Assembly (NCBI RefSeq): GCF_019578655.1
Contig: NC_063259.1
Location: forward strand, 9,102,001-9,166,000
Direction of reading: 5' to 3'
Source of the DNA: Ricinus communis
Lineage: Eukaryota; Streptophyta; Magnoliopsida; Malpighiales; Euphorbiaceae
Length of the DNA stretch: 64,000 nt
Both the position numbers and the translations under genes were made by a program. How positions within the stretch are numbered: position 1 is the first letter of the stretch; the number at the start of each line of letters is the position of its first letter. Below the pieces are notes generated by a model. The model saw only the letters and a program-made list of their open reading frames with translations. It had not been told where the DNA came from and made no database searches. Positions 45,146 to 58,841 of this stretch are shown in pieces.

Positions 45146-47070
45146 CCCCGTAAGAGGGGTATATTAGAAAATAACCCCGTAAGAGAGGTATATCTTTCAA
45201 CATGAGAAAACTACCCCGAAAAAGTGGTATATTTGTCAATTTGACAAAACAGCTGCGTAAGAGGGGTAAATTAGTCAAAAATAGAAAACAATTCCGTAAA
45301 AGAGATATATCTTTTAACAAGAGAAAATAACCTCAAAAAAGTAGTAAATTTTTTAATACGAGAAAACAACCCCTCAAGAGGGATGTATTTGTCAATATTA
45401 GAAAACAACCCCGTAAGAGGGGTATATTTATCAATATTAGAAAATAACCCTATAAGAGGGGTATATCATTCAACATGGTAAAAGAACCACAAAAAAGTGG
45501 TATATTTTTCAATGTGAGAAACACAACCCCGTAAGAGGTGTATATTTGTCAAAATTAGAAAACAACCCCGTAAGTGGGGTATTTCTTTCAACATGAGAAA
45601 ACAACCCCAAAAAAGTGCTATATTTGTCAACATGAGAAAACAACACAGTAAGAGGGGTATATTTATCAATATTAGAAAATAACCCCTTAAGAGGGGTATA
45701 ACTTTCAATATGAGAAAACAACCCCGAAAAAGTAGTATATTTTTTAATAGGAGAAAACAACCCCTCAAGACGGATATATTTGTCAATATTAGAAAACAAC
45801 CCCGTCAGAAGGGTATATTTGTCAATATTAGAAAACAACCCCGTAAGAGGGGTATATCATTCAATATGGTAAAACAATCACAAAAAAGTAGTATATTTAT
45901 CAATATAAGAAACACAACCCCGTAAGCGGTGTATATTTGTCAAAATTACAAAACAACCCCGTAAGTGGGGTATTTCTTTCAACATGAGAAAACAACCCCA
46001 AAAAAGTGCTATATTTGTCAACATGAGAAAACAACACAGTAAGAGGGGTATATTTATCAATATTAGAAAATAACCCCGTAAGAGGGGTATAACTTTCAAC
46101 ATGAGAAAACAACCACGTTAGAGGGGTATATTTGTAAAAAATAGAAAACAACCCCGTAAGAGGAGTATGTTTGTCAATATTTGGAAACAACCCGGTAAGA
46201 GGGGAATATCTTTCAACATGAGAAAACAAACCTAAAAAAGTGATAAATTTTTTAATACGAGAAAACAACCCCGTAAGAGGAGTATATTTGTCAATATTAG
46301 AAAATGACCTCATAAGAGGGGTATATCTTTCGACATGAGAAAACAACTCCAAAAAAGTGGTATATTTTTTAATACGAGAAAACAACCCGTAAGAGGGTTA
46401 TATTTGCTAAGATTAGAAAACAAACCTGTAAGAAAGGTACATCTTTCAACATCAGAAAACAGCCCCAAAAAAGTGGTATATATCTTAATACGAGAAAACA
46501 ACCATGTAATAGAGGTATATTTCTCAATATTAGAAAACAACCCAGTAAGAGGGGTATATAAGTCAATATTAGAAAACAACCCCGTAAGAGTAGTATATCA
46601 TTCAACATGGTAAAACAACCCTAAAAAAGTGGTATATTTATCAATATGACAAACACATCCCCGTAAGAGGGGTATATTTGTCAAAATTAGAAAACAACCT
46701 CGTAAGTGGGGTATTTCTTTGAACATGAGAAAACAACCCCATAAAAGTGGTATATTTTTTCATACGAGAAAACAACACCGTTAAAGGGGTGTGTTTGTCA
46801 ATATTAGAAAATAACCCCGTAAGAAGGGGTATGTTTGTCAATATTTGAAAACAACCTCGTAAAATGGGTATATCTTTCAACATGAGAAAACAAACCAAAA
46901 AAGTGGTACATTTTTTAATACGAGAAAACAACACCGTAGGAGGGGTATATTTGCCAACATGAGAAAATAATCCCGGAAGAGGGGTATATTTGTCAATATT
47001 AGATAACGAGCTCGTGAGAAGGGTATATCTTTCGACATGAGAAAACAGCTCCAAAAAAGTGGTATATTTT

Positions 47071-48761
47071 TTAATATGAGAAAATAACCCGTAAGAGGGG
47101 TATATTTGCCAATATTAGAAAATAAACCTGTAAGAAGGGTATATCTTTCAACATCAGAAAACAACGCCAAAAAAGTGGTATATATTTTAATACGAGAAAA
47201 CAACCCTGTAATAGAGGTATATTTCTCAATATTAGAAAACAACCCAATAAGAGGGGTATGTTTGTCAATATTAGAAAACAACCTCGTAAGAGGGGTATAT
47301 CTTTGAACATGAGAAAACAACCCCAAAATAGTGGAATTTTTGTCAAAATGGGAAAACAACCCCGTAAGAGGGGTATATCTTTCAACATGAGAAAACTACC
47401 CCAAAAAAGTGGTATACTTGTCAATTTGACAAAACAACCCCATAAGAGGGGTAAATTTGTCAAAATTAGAAAACAATTCCGTAAAAGAGATATATATTTT
47501 AACAAGAGAAAACAATCCCAAAAAAGTAGGATATCTTTTAATACGAGAAAACAACCCCTCAAGAGGGATATATTTATCAATATTAGAAAACAACCCCGTA
47601 AGAGGGCTATATTTGTCAATATTAGAAAACAACCCCGTAAGAGGGGTATATCATTCAACATGGTAAAACAAAAAAGTGGTATATTTATCAATATGAGAAA
47701 CACAACCCCGTAAGAGGTGTATATTTGTCAAAATTAGAAGTCAACCCCGTAAGTGGGGTATATCTTTCAACATGAGAAAACAACCCCAAAAAAGTGGTAT
47801 ATTTGTCCATATGCGAACACAACCCTGTAAGAAGAGTATATTTCTCAATATTAGAAAACAACCCAATAAGAGAGGCATGTTTGTCAATATTAGAAAACAA
47901 CGCCGTAAGAGGGGTAAATTTGTCAAAATTAGAAAACAATTCCGTAAAAGAGGTATATCTTTCAACATGAGAAAGCAAGCCCCAAAAAAGTAGTATATTT
48001 TTTAATACCAGAAAACAACCCCTCAAGAGGGATATATTTGTTAATATTAGAAAAAAATCCCGTAAGAGGGGTCTATTTGTCAATAGTAGAAAAAAAACCC
48101 CGTAAGAGGGGTATATCATTCAACATGGTAAAACAACCCCAAAAAAGTGGTATGTTTGTCAATATGAGAAACACAACCCCGTAAGAGGGGTATATTTGTC
48201 AAAATTAGAAAACAACCCCGTAAGAGGGGTATGTTTGTCAATATTTGGGAACAACACCGTAAGAGCAGTATATCTTTCAACATCAGAAAACAAACCTAAA
48301 AAAATGGTAAATTTTTTAATACGAGAAAGCAACCCCGTAAGAGGGGTATATTTGAGAATATTAGACAACAATCCCGGAAGAGGGGTATATTTGTCAATAT
48401 TAGATAACGACCTCGTAAGAAGGGTATATCTTTCGACATGAGAAAATAGCTCCAAAAAAGTGGTATATTATTTAATACGACAAAACAAACCGTAAGAGGG
48501 GTATATTTTGCCAATATTAGAAAACAAACCTGTAAGAAGTGTATATCTTTCAACATCAGAAAACAGCGCCAAAAAAGTGGTATATATTTTAATACGAGAA
48601 AACAACCCTGTAATAGGGTTATATTTCTCAATATTAGAAAACAACCCAGTAAGAGGGGTGTGTTTGTCAATATTAGAAAACAACCCCGTAAGAGGCGTAT
48701 ATCTTTCAAGATGAGAAAATAACCCCAAAATAGTGGAATTTTTGTCAACATGAGAAAACAA
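47071..48761. repeat. Super-repeat block, copy b
   Basis: Copy of 43,417-45,145. Comparing its frames with copy c at 52,200 shows only a few amino-acid-level differences over 200 codons, so the duplication is recent relative to monomer divergence. Confidence 0.88.
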
Positions 48762-51520
48762 CCCCGTAAGAGGGGTATATTAGAAAATAACCCCGTAAGA
48801 GGGGTATATCTTTCAACATGAGAAAACTACCCCGAAAAAGTGGTATATTTGTCAATTTGACAAAACAACCGCGTAAGAGGGGTAAATTAGTCAAAAATAG
48901 AAAACAATTCCGTAAAACAGATATATCTTTTAACAAGAGAAAATAACCCCAAAAAAGTAGTAAATTTTTTAATACGAGAAAACAATCCCTCAAGAGGGAT
49001 ATATTTGTCAATATTAGAAAACAACCCCGTAAGAGGGGTATATTTGTCAATATTAGAAAACAACCCCGTAAGAGGGGTATATTTGTCAATATTAGAAAAT
49101 AACCCTATAAGAGGGGTATATCATTCAACATGGTAAAACAACCACAAAAAAAGTGGTATATTTTTCAATATGAGAAACACAACCCCGTAAGAGGTGTATA
49201 TTTGTCAAAATTACAAAACAACCCCGTAAGTGGGGTATTTCTTTCAACATGAGAAAACAACCCCAAAAAAGTGCTATATTTGTCAACATGAGAAAACAAC
49301 ACAGTAAGAGGGGTATATTTATCAATATTAGAAAATAACCCCTTAAGAGGGGTATAACTTTCAATATGAGAAAACAACCCCGAAAAAGTAGTATATTTTT
49401 TAATAGGAGAAAACAACCTCTCAAGACGGATATATTTGTCAATATTAGAAAACAACCCCGTAAGAGGGGCATATCATTCAATATGGTAAAACAACCACAA
49501 AAAAGTAATATATTTATCAATATAAGAAACACAACCCCGTAAGAGGTGTATATTTGTCAAAATTACAAAACAACCCCGTAAGTGGGGTATTTCTTTCAAC
49601 ATGAGAAAACAACCCCAAAAAAGTGCTATATTTGTCAACATGAGAAAACAACACAGTAAGAGGGGTATATTTATCAATATTAGAAAATAACCCCGTAAGA
49701 GGGGTATAACTTTCAATATGAGAAAACAACCACGTTAGAGGGGTATATTTGTAAAAAATAGAAAACAACCCCGTAAGAGGAGTATGTTTGTCAATATTTG
49801 GAAACAACCCGGTAAGAGGGGAATATCTTTCAACATGAGAGAACAAACCTAAAAAAGTGGCAAATTTTTTAATACGAGAAAACAACCCCGTAAGAGGAGT
49901 ATATTTGTCAATATTAGAAAACGACCTCATAAGAGGGGTATATCTTTCGACATGAGAAAACAACTCCAAAAAAGTAGTATATTTTTTAATACGAGAAAAC
50001 AACCCGTAAGAGGGGTATATTTGCTAAGATTAGAAAACAAACCTGTAAGAAAGGTACATCTTTCAACATCAGAAAACAACCCTAAAAAAGTGGTATATAT
50101 TTTAATACGAGAAAACAACCATGTAATAGAGGTATATTTCTCAATATTAGAAAAAAACTCAGTAAGAGGGGTATATTAGTCAATATTAGAAAACAACCCC
50201 GTAAGAGGCGTATATCTTTCAAGATGAGAAAATAACCCCAAAATAGTGGAATTTTTGTCAACAAGAGAAAACAACCCCGTAAGAGGGGTATATTAGAAAA
50301 TAACCCCGTAAGAGGGGTATATCTTTCAACATAAGAAAACTACCCCGAAAAAGTGGTATATTTGTCAATTTGACAAAACAACCGCGTAAGAGGGGTAAAT
50401 TAGTCAAAAATAGAAAACAATTCCGTAAAAGAGATATATGTTTTAACAAGAGAAAATAACCCCAAAAAAGTAGTAAATTTTTTAATACGAGAAAACAACC
50501 CCTCAAGAGGGATATATTTGTCAATATTAGAAAACAACCCCGTAAGAGGGGTATATTTGTCAATATTAGAAAATAACCCTATAAGAGGGGTATATCATTC
50601 AACATGGTCAAACAACCACAAAAAAGTGGTATATTTTTCAATATGAGAGACACAACCCCGTAAGAGGTGTATATTTGTCAAAATTACAAAACAACCCCGT
50701 AAGTGGGGTATTTCTTTCAACATGAGAAAACAACCCCAAAAAAGTGCTATATTTGTCAACATGAGAAAACAACACAGTAAGAGGGGTATATTTATCAATA
50801 TTAGAAAATAACCCCTTAAGAGCGGTATAACTTTCAATATGAGAAAACAACCCCGAAAAAGTAGTATATTTTTTAATAGGAGAAAACAACCCCTCAAGAC
50901 GGATATATTTGTGAATATTAGAAAACAACCCCGTCAGAAGGGTATATTTGTCAATATTAGAAAACAACCCCGTAAGAGGGGTATATCATTCAATATGGTA
51001 AAACAACCACAAAAAAGTAGTATATTTATCAATATAAGAAACACAACCCCGTACGAGGTGTATATTTATCAAAATTACAAAACAACCCCGTAAGTGGGGT
51101 ATTTCTTTCAACATGAGAAAACAACCCAAAAAATGTGCTATATTTGTCAACATGAGAAAACAACACAGTAAGAGGGGTATATTTATCAATATTAGAAAAT
51201 AACCCCGTAAGAGGGGTATAACTTTCAACATGAGAAAACAACCACGTTAGAGGGGTATATTTGTAAAAAATAGAAAACAACCCCGTAAGAGGAGTATGTT
51301 TGTCAATATTTGGAAACAACCCGGTAAGAGGGGAATATCTTTCAACATGAGAAAACAAACCTAAAAAAGTGGTAAATTTTTTAATACGAGAAAACAACCC
51401 CGGAAGAGGAGTATATTTGTCAATATTAGAAAATGACTTCATAAGAGGGGTATATCTTTCGACATGAGAAAACAACTCCAAAAAAGTGGTATATTTTTTA
51501 ATACGAGAAAACAACCCGTA
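48500..51520. repeat. Tandem duplication of a ~1.51-kb block within the array
   Basis: Variant order at 49,517-50,002 recurs at 51,029-51,514 (offset 1,512) and that at 48,468-48,751 recurs near 50,264 (offset 1,513). This extra duplication turns the usual ~3.6-kb spacing into 5.13 kb between copies b and c. Confidence 0.83.
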
Positions 51521-52199
51521 AGAGGGGTATATTTGCTAAGATTAGAAAACAAACCTGTAAGAAAGGTACATCTTTCAACATTAGAAAACAGCCCCAAAAA
51601 AGTGGTATATATTTTAATACGAGAAAACAACCATGTAATTGAGGTATATTTCTCAATATTAGAAAACAACCCAGTAAGAGGGGTATATTAGTCAATATTA
51701 GCAAATAACCCCGTAAGAGTAGTATATCATTCAACATGGTAAAACAACCCTAAAAAAGTGGTATATTTATCAATATGAGAAACACATCCCCGTAAGAGGG
51801 GTATATTTGTCAAAATTAGAAAACAACCCCGTAAGTGGGCTATTTCTTTCAACATGAGAAAACAACCGTATAAAAGTGGTATATTTTTTCATACGAGAAA
51901 ACAACACCGTTAAAGGGGTGTGTTTGTCAATATTAGAAAATAACCCCGTAAGAAGGGGTATGTTTGTCAATATTTGGAAACAACCTCGTAAAATGGGTAT
52001 ATCTTTCAACATGAGAAAACAAACCTAAAAAATGGTACATTTTTTAATACAAGAAAACAACACCGTAGGAGGTGTATATTTGCCAACATGAGACAACAAT
52101 CCCGGAAGAGGGGTATATTTGTCAATATTAGATAACGACCTCGTAAGAAGGGTATATCTTTCGACATGAGAAAACAGCTCCAAAAAAGTGGTATATTTT

Positions 52200-53730
52200 T
52201 TAATATGAGAAAACAACCCGTAAGAGGGGTATATTTGCCAATATTAGAAAATAAACCTGTAAGAAGGGTATATCTTTCAACATCAGAAAACAACGCCAAA
52301 AAAGTGGTATATATTTTAATACGAGAAAACAACCCTGTAATAGAGGTATATTTCTCAATATTAGAAAACAACCCAATAAGAGGGGTATGTTTGTCAATAT
52401 TAGAAAACAACCTCGTAAGAGGGGTATATCTTTGAACATGAGAAAACAACCCCAAAATAGTGGAATTTTTGTCAAAATGAGAAAACAACCCCGTAAGAGG
52501 GGTATATCTTTCAACATGAGAAAACTACCCCAAAAAAGTGGTATACTTGTCAATTTGACAAAACAACCCCATAAGAGGGGTAAATTTGTCAAAATTAGAA
52601 AACAATTCCGTAAAAGAGATATATCTTTTAACAAGAGAAAACAATCCCAAAAAAGTAGGATATTTTTTAATACGAGAAAACAACCCCTCAAGAGGGATAT
52701 ATTTGTCAATATTAGAAAACAACCCCGTAAGAGGGCTATATTTGTCAATATTAGAAAACAACCCCGTAAGAGGTGTATATCATTCAACATGGTAAAACAA
52801 AAAAGTGGTATATTTATCAATATGAGAAACACAACCCCATAAGAGGTGTATATTTGTCAAAATTAGAAGACAACCCCGTAAGTGGGGTATATCTTCAACA
52901 TGAGAAAACAACCCCAAAAAAGTGGTATATTTGTCCATATGAGAACACAACCCTGTAAGAAGAGTATATTTCTCAATATTAGAAAACAACCCAATAAGAG
53001 AGGCATGTTTGTCAATATTAGAAAACAACGCCGTAAGAGGGGTAAATTTATCAAAATTAGAAAACAATTCCGTAAAAGTGGTATATCTTTCAACATGAGA
53101 AAGCAAGCCCCAAAAAAGTAGTATATTTTTTAATACGAGAAAACAACCCCTCAAGAGGGATATATTTGTTAATATTAGAAAAAAACCCCGTAAGAGGGCT
53201 CTATTTGTCAATATTAGAAAAAAAACCCTGTAAGAGGGGTATATCATTCAACATGGTAAAACAACCCCAAAAAAGTGGTATATTTGTCAATATGAGAAAC
53301 ACAACCCCGTAAGAGGGGTATATTTGTCAAAATTAGAAAACAACCCCGTAAGAGGGGTATGTTTGTCAATATATGGGAACAACACCGTAAGAGCGATATC
53401 TATCAACATCGAAACAAACCTAAAAAATGGTAAATTTTTAATACGAGAAAGCAACCCCAGGAGGGGTATATTTGCCAATATTAGACAACAATCCCAGAAG
53501 AGGGGTATATTTGTCAATATTAGATAACGACCTCGTAAGAAGGGTATATCTTTCGACATGAGAAAACAGCTCCAAAAAAGTGGTATATTATTTAATACGA
53601 GAAAACAAACTGTAAGAGGGGTATATTTTGCCAATATTAGAAAACAAACTGTAAGAAGTGTATATCTTTCAACATCGGAAAACAAATACCAAAAAGTGGT
53701 ATATATTTTAATACGAGAAAACAACTCACA
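52200..53730. repeat. Super-repeat block, copy c
   Basis: Offset 5,129 from copy b. The first 1.1 kb is nearly identical; from about 53,385 it carries a dense cluster of small deletions that neither other copy has. Confidence 0.86.
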
Positions 53731-54234
53731 AGAGGGTTATATTTCTCAATATTAGAAAACAACCCAAGAGGGGTGTGTTTGTCAATATTAGAAAACAACC
53801 CCGTAATAAAGTGATATCTTCAAGATGAGAAAATAACCCCAAAATAGTGAAATTTTTGTCAACATGAGAAAACAACCCCGTAAGAGGGGTATATTAGAAA
53901 ATAACCCCGTAAGAGGGGTATATCTTTCAACATGAGAAAACTACCCCGAAAAAGTGGTATATTTGTCAATTTGACAAAACAACCGCGTAAGAGGGGTAAA
54001 TTAGTCAAAAATAGAAAACAATTCTGTAAAAGAGATATATCTTTTAACAAGAGAAAATAACCCCAAAAAAGTAGTAAATTTTTTAATACGAGAAAACAAT
54101 CCCTCAAGAGGGATATATTTGTCAATATTAGAAAACAACCCCGTAAGAGGGGTATATTTGTCAATATTAGAAAACAACCCCGTAAGAGGGGTATATTTGT
54201 CAATATTAGAAAATAACCCTATAAGAGGGGTATA

Positions 54235-54996
54235 TCATTCAACATGGTAAAACAACCACAAAAAAGTGGTATATTTTTCAATATGAGAAACACAACCCCG
54301 TAAGAGGTGTATATTTGTCAAAATTACAAAACAACCCCGTAAGTGGGGTATTTCTTTCAACATGAGAAAACAACCCCAAAAAAGTGCTATATTTGTCAAC
54401 ATGAGAAGACAACGATGAAGAGGGGTATATTTATCAATATTAGAAAATAACCCCTTAAGAGGGGTATAACTTTCAATATGAGAAAACAACCCCAAAAAAG
54501 TAGTATATTTTTTAATAGGAGAAAACAACCCCTCAAGACGGATATATTTGTCAATATTAGAAAACAACCCCGTAAGAGGGGTATATCATTCAATATGGTA
54601 AAACAACCACAAAAAAGTAGTATATTTATCAATATAAGAAACACAACCCCGTAAGAGGTGTATATTTGTCAAAATTACAAAACAACCCCATAAGTGGGGT
54701 ATTTCTTTCAACATGAGAAAACAACCCCAAAAAAGTGCTATATTTGTCAACATGAGAAGACAACACAGTAAGAGGGGTATATTTATCAATATTAGAAAAT
54801 AACCCCTTAAAAGGGGTATAACTTTCAATATGAGAAAATAACCCCAAAAAAGTAGTATATTTTTTAATAGGAGAAAACAACCCCTCAAGACGGATATATT
54901 TGTCAATATTAGAAAACAACCCCGTAAGAGGGGTATATCATTCAATATGGTAAAACAACCACAAAAAAGTAGTATATTTATCAATATAAGAAACAC
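54235..54996. repeat. Tandem duplication of 352 bp within the array
   Basis: 54,235-54,644 and 54,586-54,996 carry the same variant order at offset 352, equal to nine monomers with one base gained. It is a local short-range duplication. Confidence 0.8.
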
Positions 54997-57900
54997 AACC
55001 CCGTAAGAGGTGTATATTTGTCAAAATTACAAAACAACCCCGTAAGTGGGGGGTATTTCTTTCAACATGAGAAAACAACCCCAAAAAAGTGCTATATTTG
55101 TCAACATGAGAAAACAACACAGTAAGAGGGGTATATTTATCAATATTAGAAAATAACCCCGTAAGAGGGGTATAACTTTCAACATGAGAAAACAACCACA
55201 TTAGAGGGGTATATTTGTAAAAAATAGAAAATAACCCCCTAAGAGGAGTATGTTTGTCAATATTTGGAAACAACCCGGTAAGAGGGGAATATCTTTCAAC
55301 ATGGGAAAACAAACCTAAAAAAGTGGTAAATTTTTTAATACGAGAAAGCAACCCCGTAAGAGGAGTATATTTGTCAATATTAGAAAACGACCTCATAAGA
55401 GGGGTATATCTTTCGACATGAGAAAACAACTCCAAAAAAGTGGTATATTTTTTAATACGAGAAAACAACCCGTAAGAGGGGTATATTTGCTAAGATTAGA
55501 AAACAAACCTGTAAGAAAGGTACATCTTTCAACATCAGAAAACAGCCCTAAAAAAGTGGTATATATTTTAATACGAGAAAACAACCATGTAATAGAGGTA
55601 TATTTCTCAATATTAGAAAACAACCCAATAAGAAGGGTATATTAGTCAATATTAGAAAACAACCCCGTAAGAGTAGTATATCATTCAACATGGTAAAACA
55701 ACCCTAAAAAAGTGGTATATTTATCAATATGAGAAACACATCCCCGTAAGAGGGGTATATTTTCAAAATTAGAAAACAACCCCGTAAGTGGGCTATTTCT
55801 TTCAACATGAGAAAACAACCCCATAAAAGTGGTATATTTTTTCATACGAGAAAACAACACCGTTAAAGGGTGTGTTTGTCAATATTAGAAAATAACCCCG
55901 TAAGAAGGGGTATGTTTGTCAATATTTGGAAACAACCTGGTAAAATGGGTATATCTTTCAACATGAGAAAACAAACCTAAAAAAGTGGTACATTTTTTAA
56001 TACGAGAAAACAACACCGTAGGAGGGGTATATTTGCCAACATGAGACAACAATCCCGGAAGAGGGGTATATTTGTCAATATTAGATAACGACCCCGTAAG
56101 AAGGGTATATCCTTCGACATGAGAAAACAGCTCCAAAAAAGTGGTATATTTTTTAATAGGAGAAAACAACCCATAAGAGGGGTAAATTAGTCAAAAATAG
56201 AAAACAATTCCGTAAAAAAGTAGTAAATTTTTTAATACGAGAAAACAACCCCTCAAGAGGGATATATTTGTCAATATTAGAAAATAACCCCGTAAGAGGG
56301 GTATATTTGTCAATATTAGAAAATAACCCCGTAAGAGGGGTATATTTGTCAATATTAGAAAATAACCCTATAAGAGGGGTATATCATTCAACATGGTAAA
56401 ACAACCACAAAAAAGTGGTATATTTTTCAATATGAGAAACACAACCCCGTAAGAGGTGTATATTTGTCAAAATTAGAAAACAACCCCGTAACTGGGGTAT
56501 TTCTTTCAACATGAGAAAACAACCCCAAAAAAGTGCTATATTTGTCAACATGAGAAAACAACACAGTAAGAGGGGTATATTTATCAATATTAGAAAATAA
56601 CCCCTTAAGAGGGGTATAACTTTCAATATGAGAAAACAACCCCAAAAAAGTGGTATATTTTTTTATACGAGAAATCGACCCCGTTGGAGGGGTATATTTG
56701 TCAAAAATAGAAAACAACCCCGTAAGAGGAGTATGTTTGTCCATATTTGGAAACAACCCCGCAAGAGGGGAATATCTTTCAACATGAGAAAACAAACCTA
56801 AAAAAGTGGTAAATTTTTTAATACGAGAAAACAACCCCGTAAGAGGGGTATATTTGCCAATATTAGACAACAATCCCGTAAGAGGGGTATATTTGTCAAT
56901 ATTAGAAAACGACCTCATAAGAGGGGTATATTTGCCAACATTTGACCACAATCCCGGAAGAGGGGTGTATTTGTCAATATTAGATAACGACCTCGTAAGA
57001 AGGGTATATCTTTCGACATGAGAAAATAGCTCCAAAAAAGTGGTATATTTTTTAATACGAGAAAACAACCCGTAAGAGAGGCATATTTGCCAATATTAGA
57101 AGACAAACCTGTAAGAAAGGTATATCTTTCAACATCAGAAAACAGACCTAAAAAAGTGGTATATATTTTAATACGAGAAAACAACCCTGTAATAGAGGTA
57201 TATTTCTCAATATTAGAAAACAACCTAGTAAGAGGGGTATATTAGTCAATAATAGAAAACAACCCCATAAGAGGGGTATATCATTCAACATGGTAAAACA
57301 ACCCCCAAAAAGTGGTATATTTATCAATATGTGAAACACAACCCCGTAAGAGGGGTATATTTGTCAAAATTAGAAAACAACCCCGTAAGTGAGGTATTTC
57401 TTTCAACATGAGAAAACAACCCCATAAAAGTGGTATATTTTTTCATACGAGAAAACAACACCGTTAAAGGGGTATGTTTGTCAATATAAGAAAATAACCC
57501 CGTAAGAGGGGTATGTTTGTCAATATTTGGAAATAACCCCGTAAAATGGGTATATCTTTCAACATGAGAAAACAAACCTAAAAAAGTGGTAAATTTTTTA
57601 GTACGAGAAAACAACCTCGTAGGAGGGGTATATTTGCCAAAATTAGACAACAATCCCGGAAGTGGGGTATATTTGTCAATATTAGATAACGACCTCGTAA
57701 GAAGGATATATCTTTCGACATGAGAGAACAGCTCCAAAAAAGTGGTATATTTTTTAATTCGAGAAAACAACCCGTAAGAGAGGTATATTTGCCAATATTA
57801 GAAAACAAACCTGTAAGAAGGGTATATCTTTCAACATCAGAAAACAGCACCAAAAAAGTGGTATATATTTTAATACGAGAAAGCAACCCTGTAATAGGGG

Positions 57901-58841
57901 TATATTTCGAATATGAGAAAACAACCCAATAAGAGGGGTATGTCTTTCAACATGAGAAAACAACCCCAAAATAGTGGATTTTTGTCAACATGAGAAAATA
58001 ATCCCGTAAGAGGGGTATATTAGAAAATAACCTCGTAAGAGGGGTATATCTTTCAACATGAGAAAATAACCCCGTAAGAGGAGTACATTTGTCAAAATTA
58101 GAAAATAATTCCGTAAAAGATACATCTTTCAACCTGAGAAAACAACCCCAAAATAGTGGAATTTTTGTCAACATGAGAAAACAACCCCGTAAGAGGGTTA
58201 TATTAGAAAATAACCCCGTAAGAGAGGTTTATCTTTAAACATGAGAAAACTACTCCAAAAAAGTGGTATATTTGTCAATTTGACAAAATAACCACATAAC
58301 AGGGGTAAATTTGTCAAAATTAGAAAAAAATTCCGTAAAAGAGAAAACAATCCCAAAAAAGTAGTATATTTTTTAATACGAGAAAACAACCCCTCAAGAG
58401 GGATATACTTGTCAATATTAGAAAACAACCCCGTAAGAGGGGTATATTATTCAACATGGTAAAACAACCACAAAAAAGTGGCATATTTATCAATATGAGA
58501 AACACAAACCCATAAGAGGTGTATATTTGTCAAAATTAGAAAATAACCCCGTAAGTGGGGTATATCTTTCAACATGAGAAAACAACCCTAAAAAATTGGT
58601 ATATTTGTCAATATGAGAACACAATGCCGTAAGAGGGGTATATTTATCAATATTAGAAAATAACCCCGAAAGAGGGGTATAACTTTCAACATGAAAAAAC
58701 AATCCCAAAAAAGTGGTATATTCTTTCATACGAGAAAACAACCCCGTTAAAGGGGTATGTTTGTCAATATTAGAAAATAACCCCGAAAGAGGGGTATGTT
58801 TGTCAATATTTGGAAACAACCCCGTAAGAGGGGTATATCTT

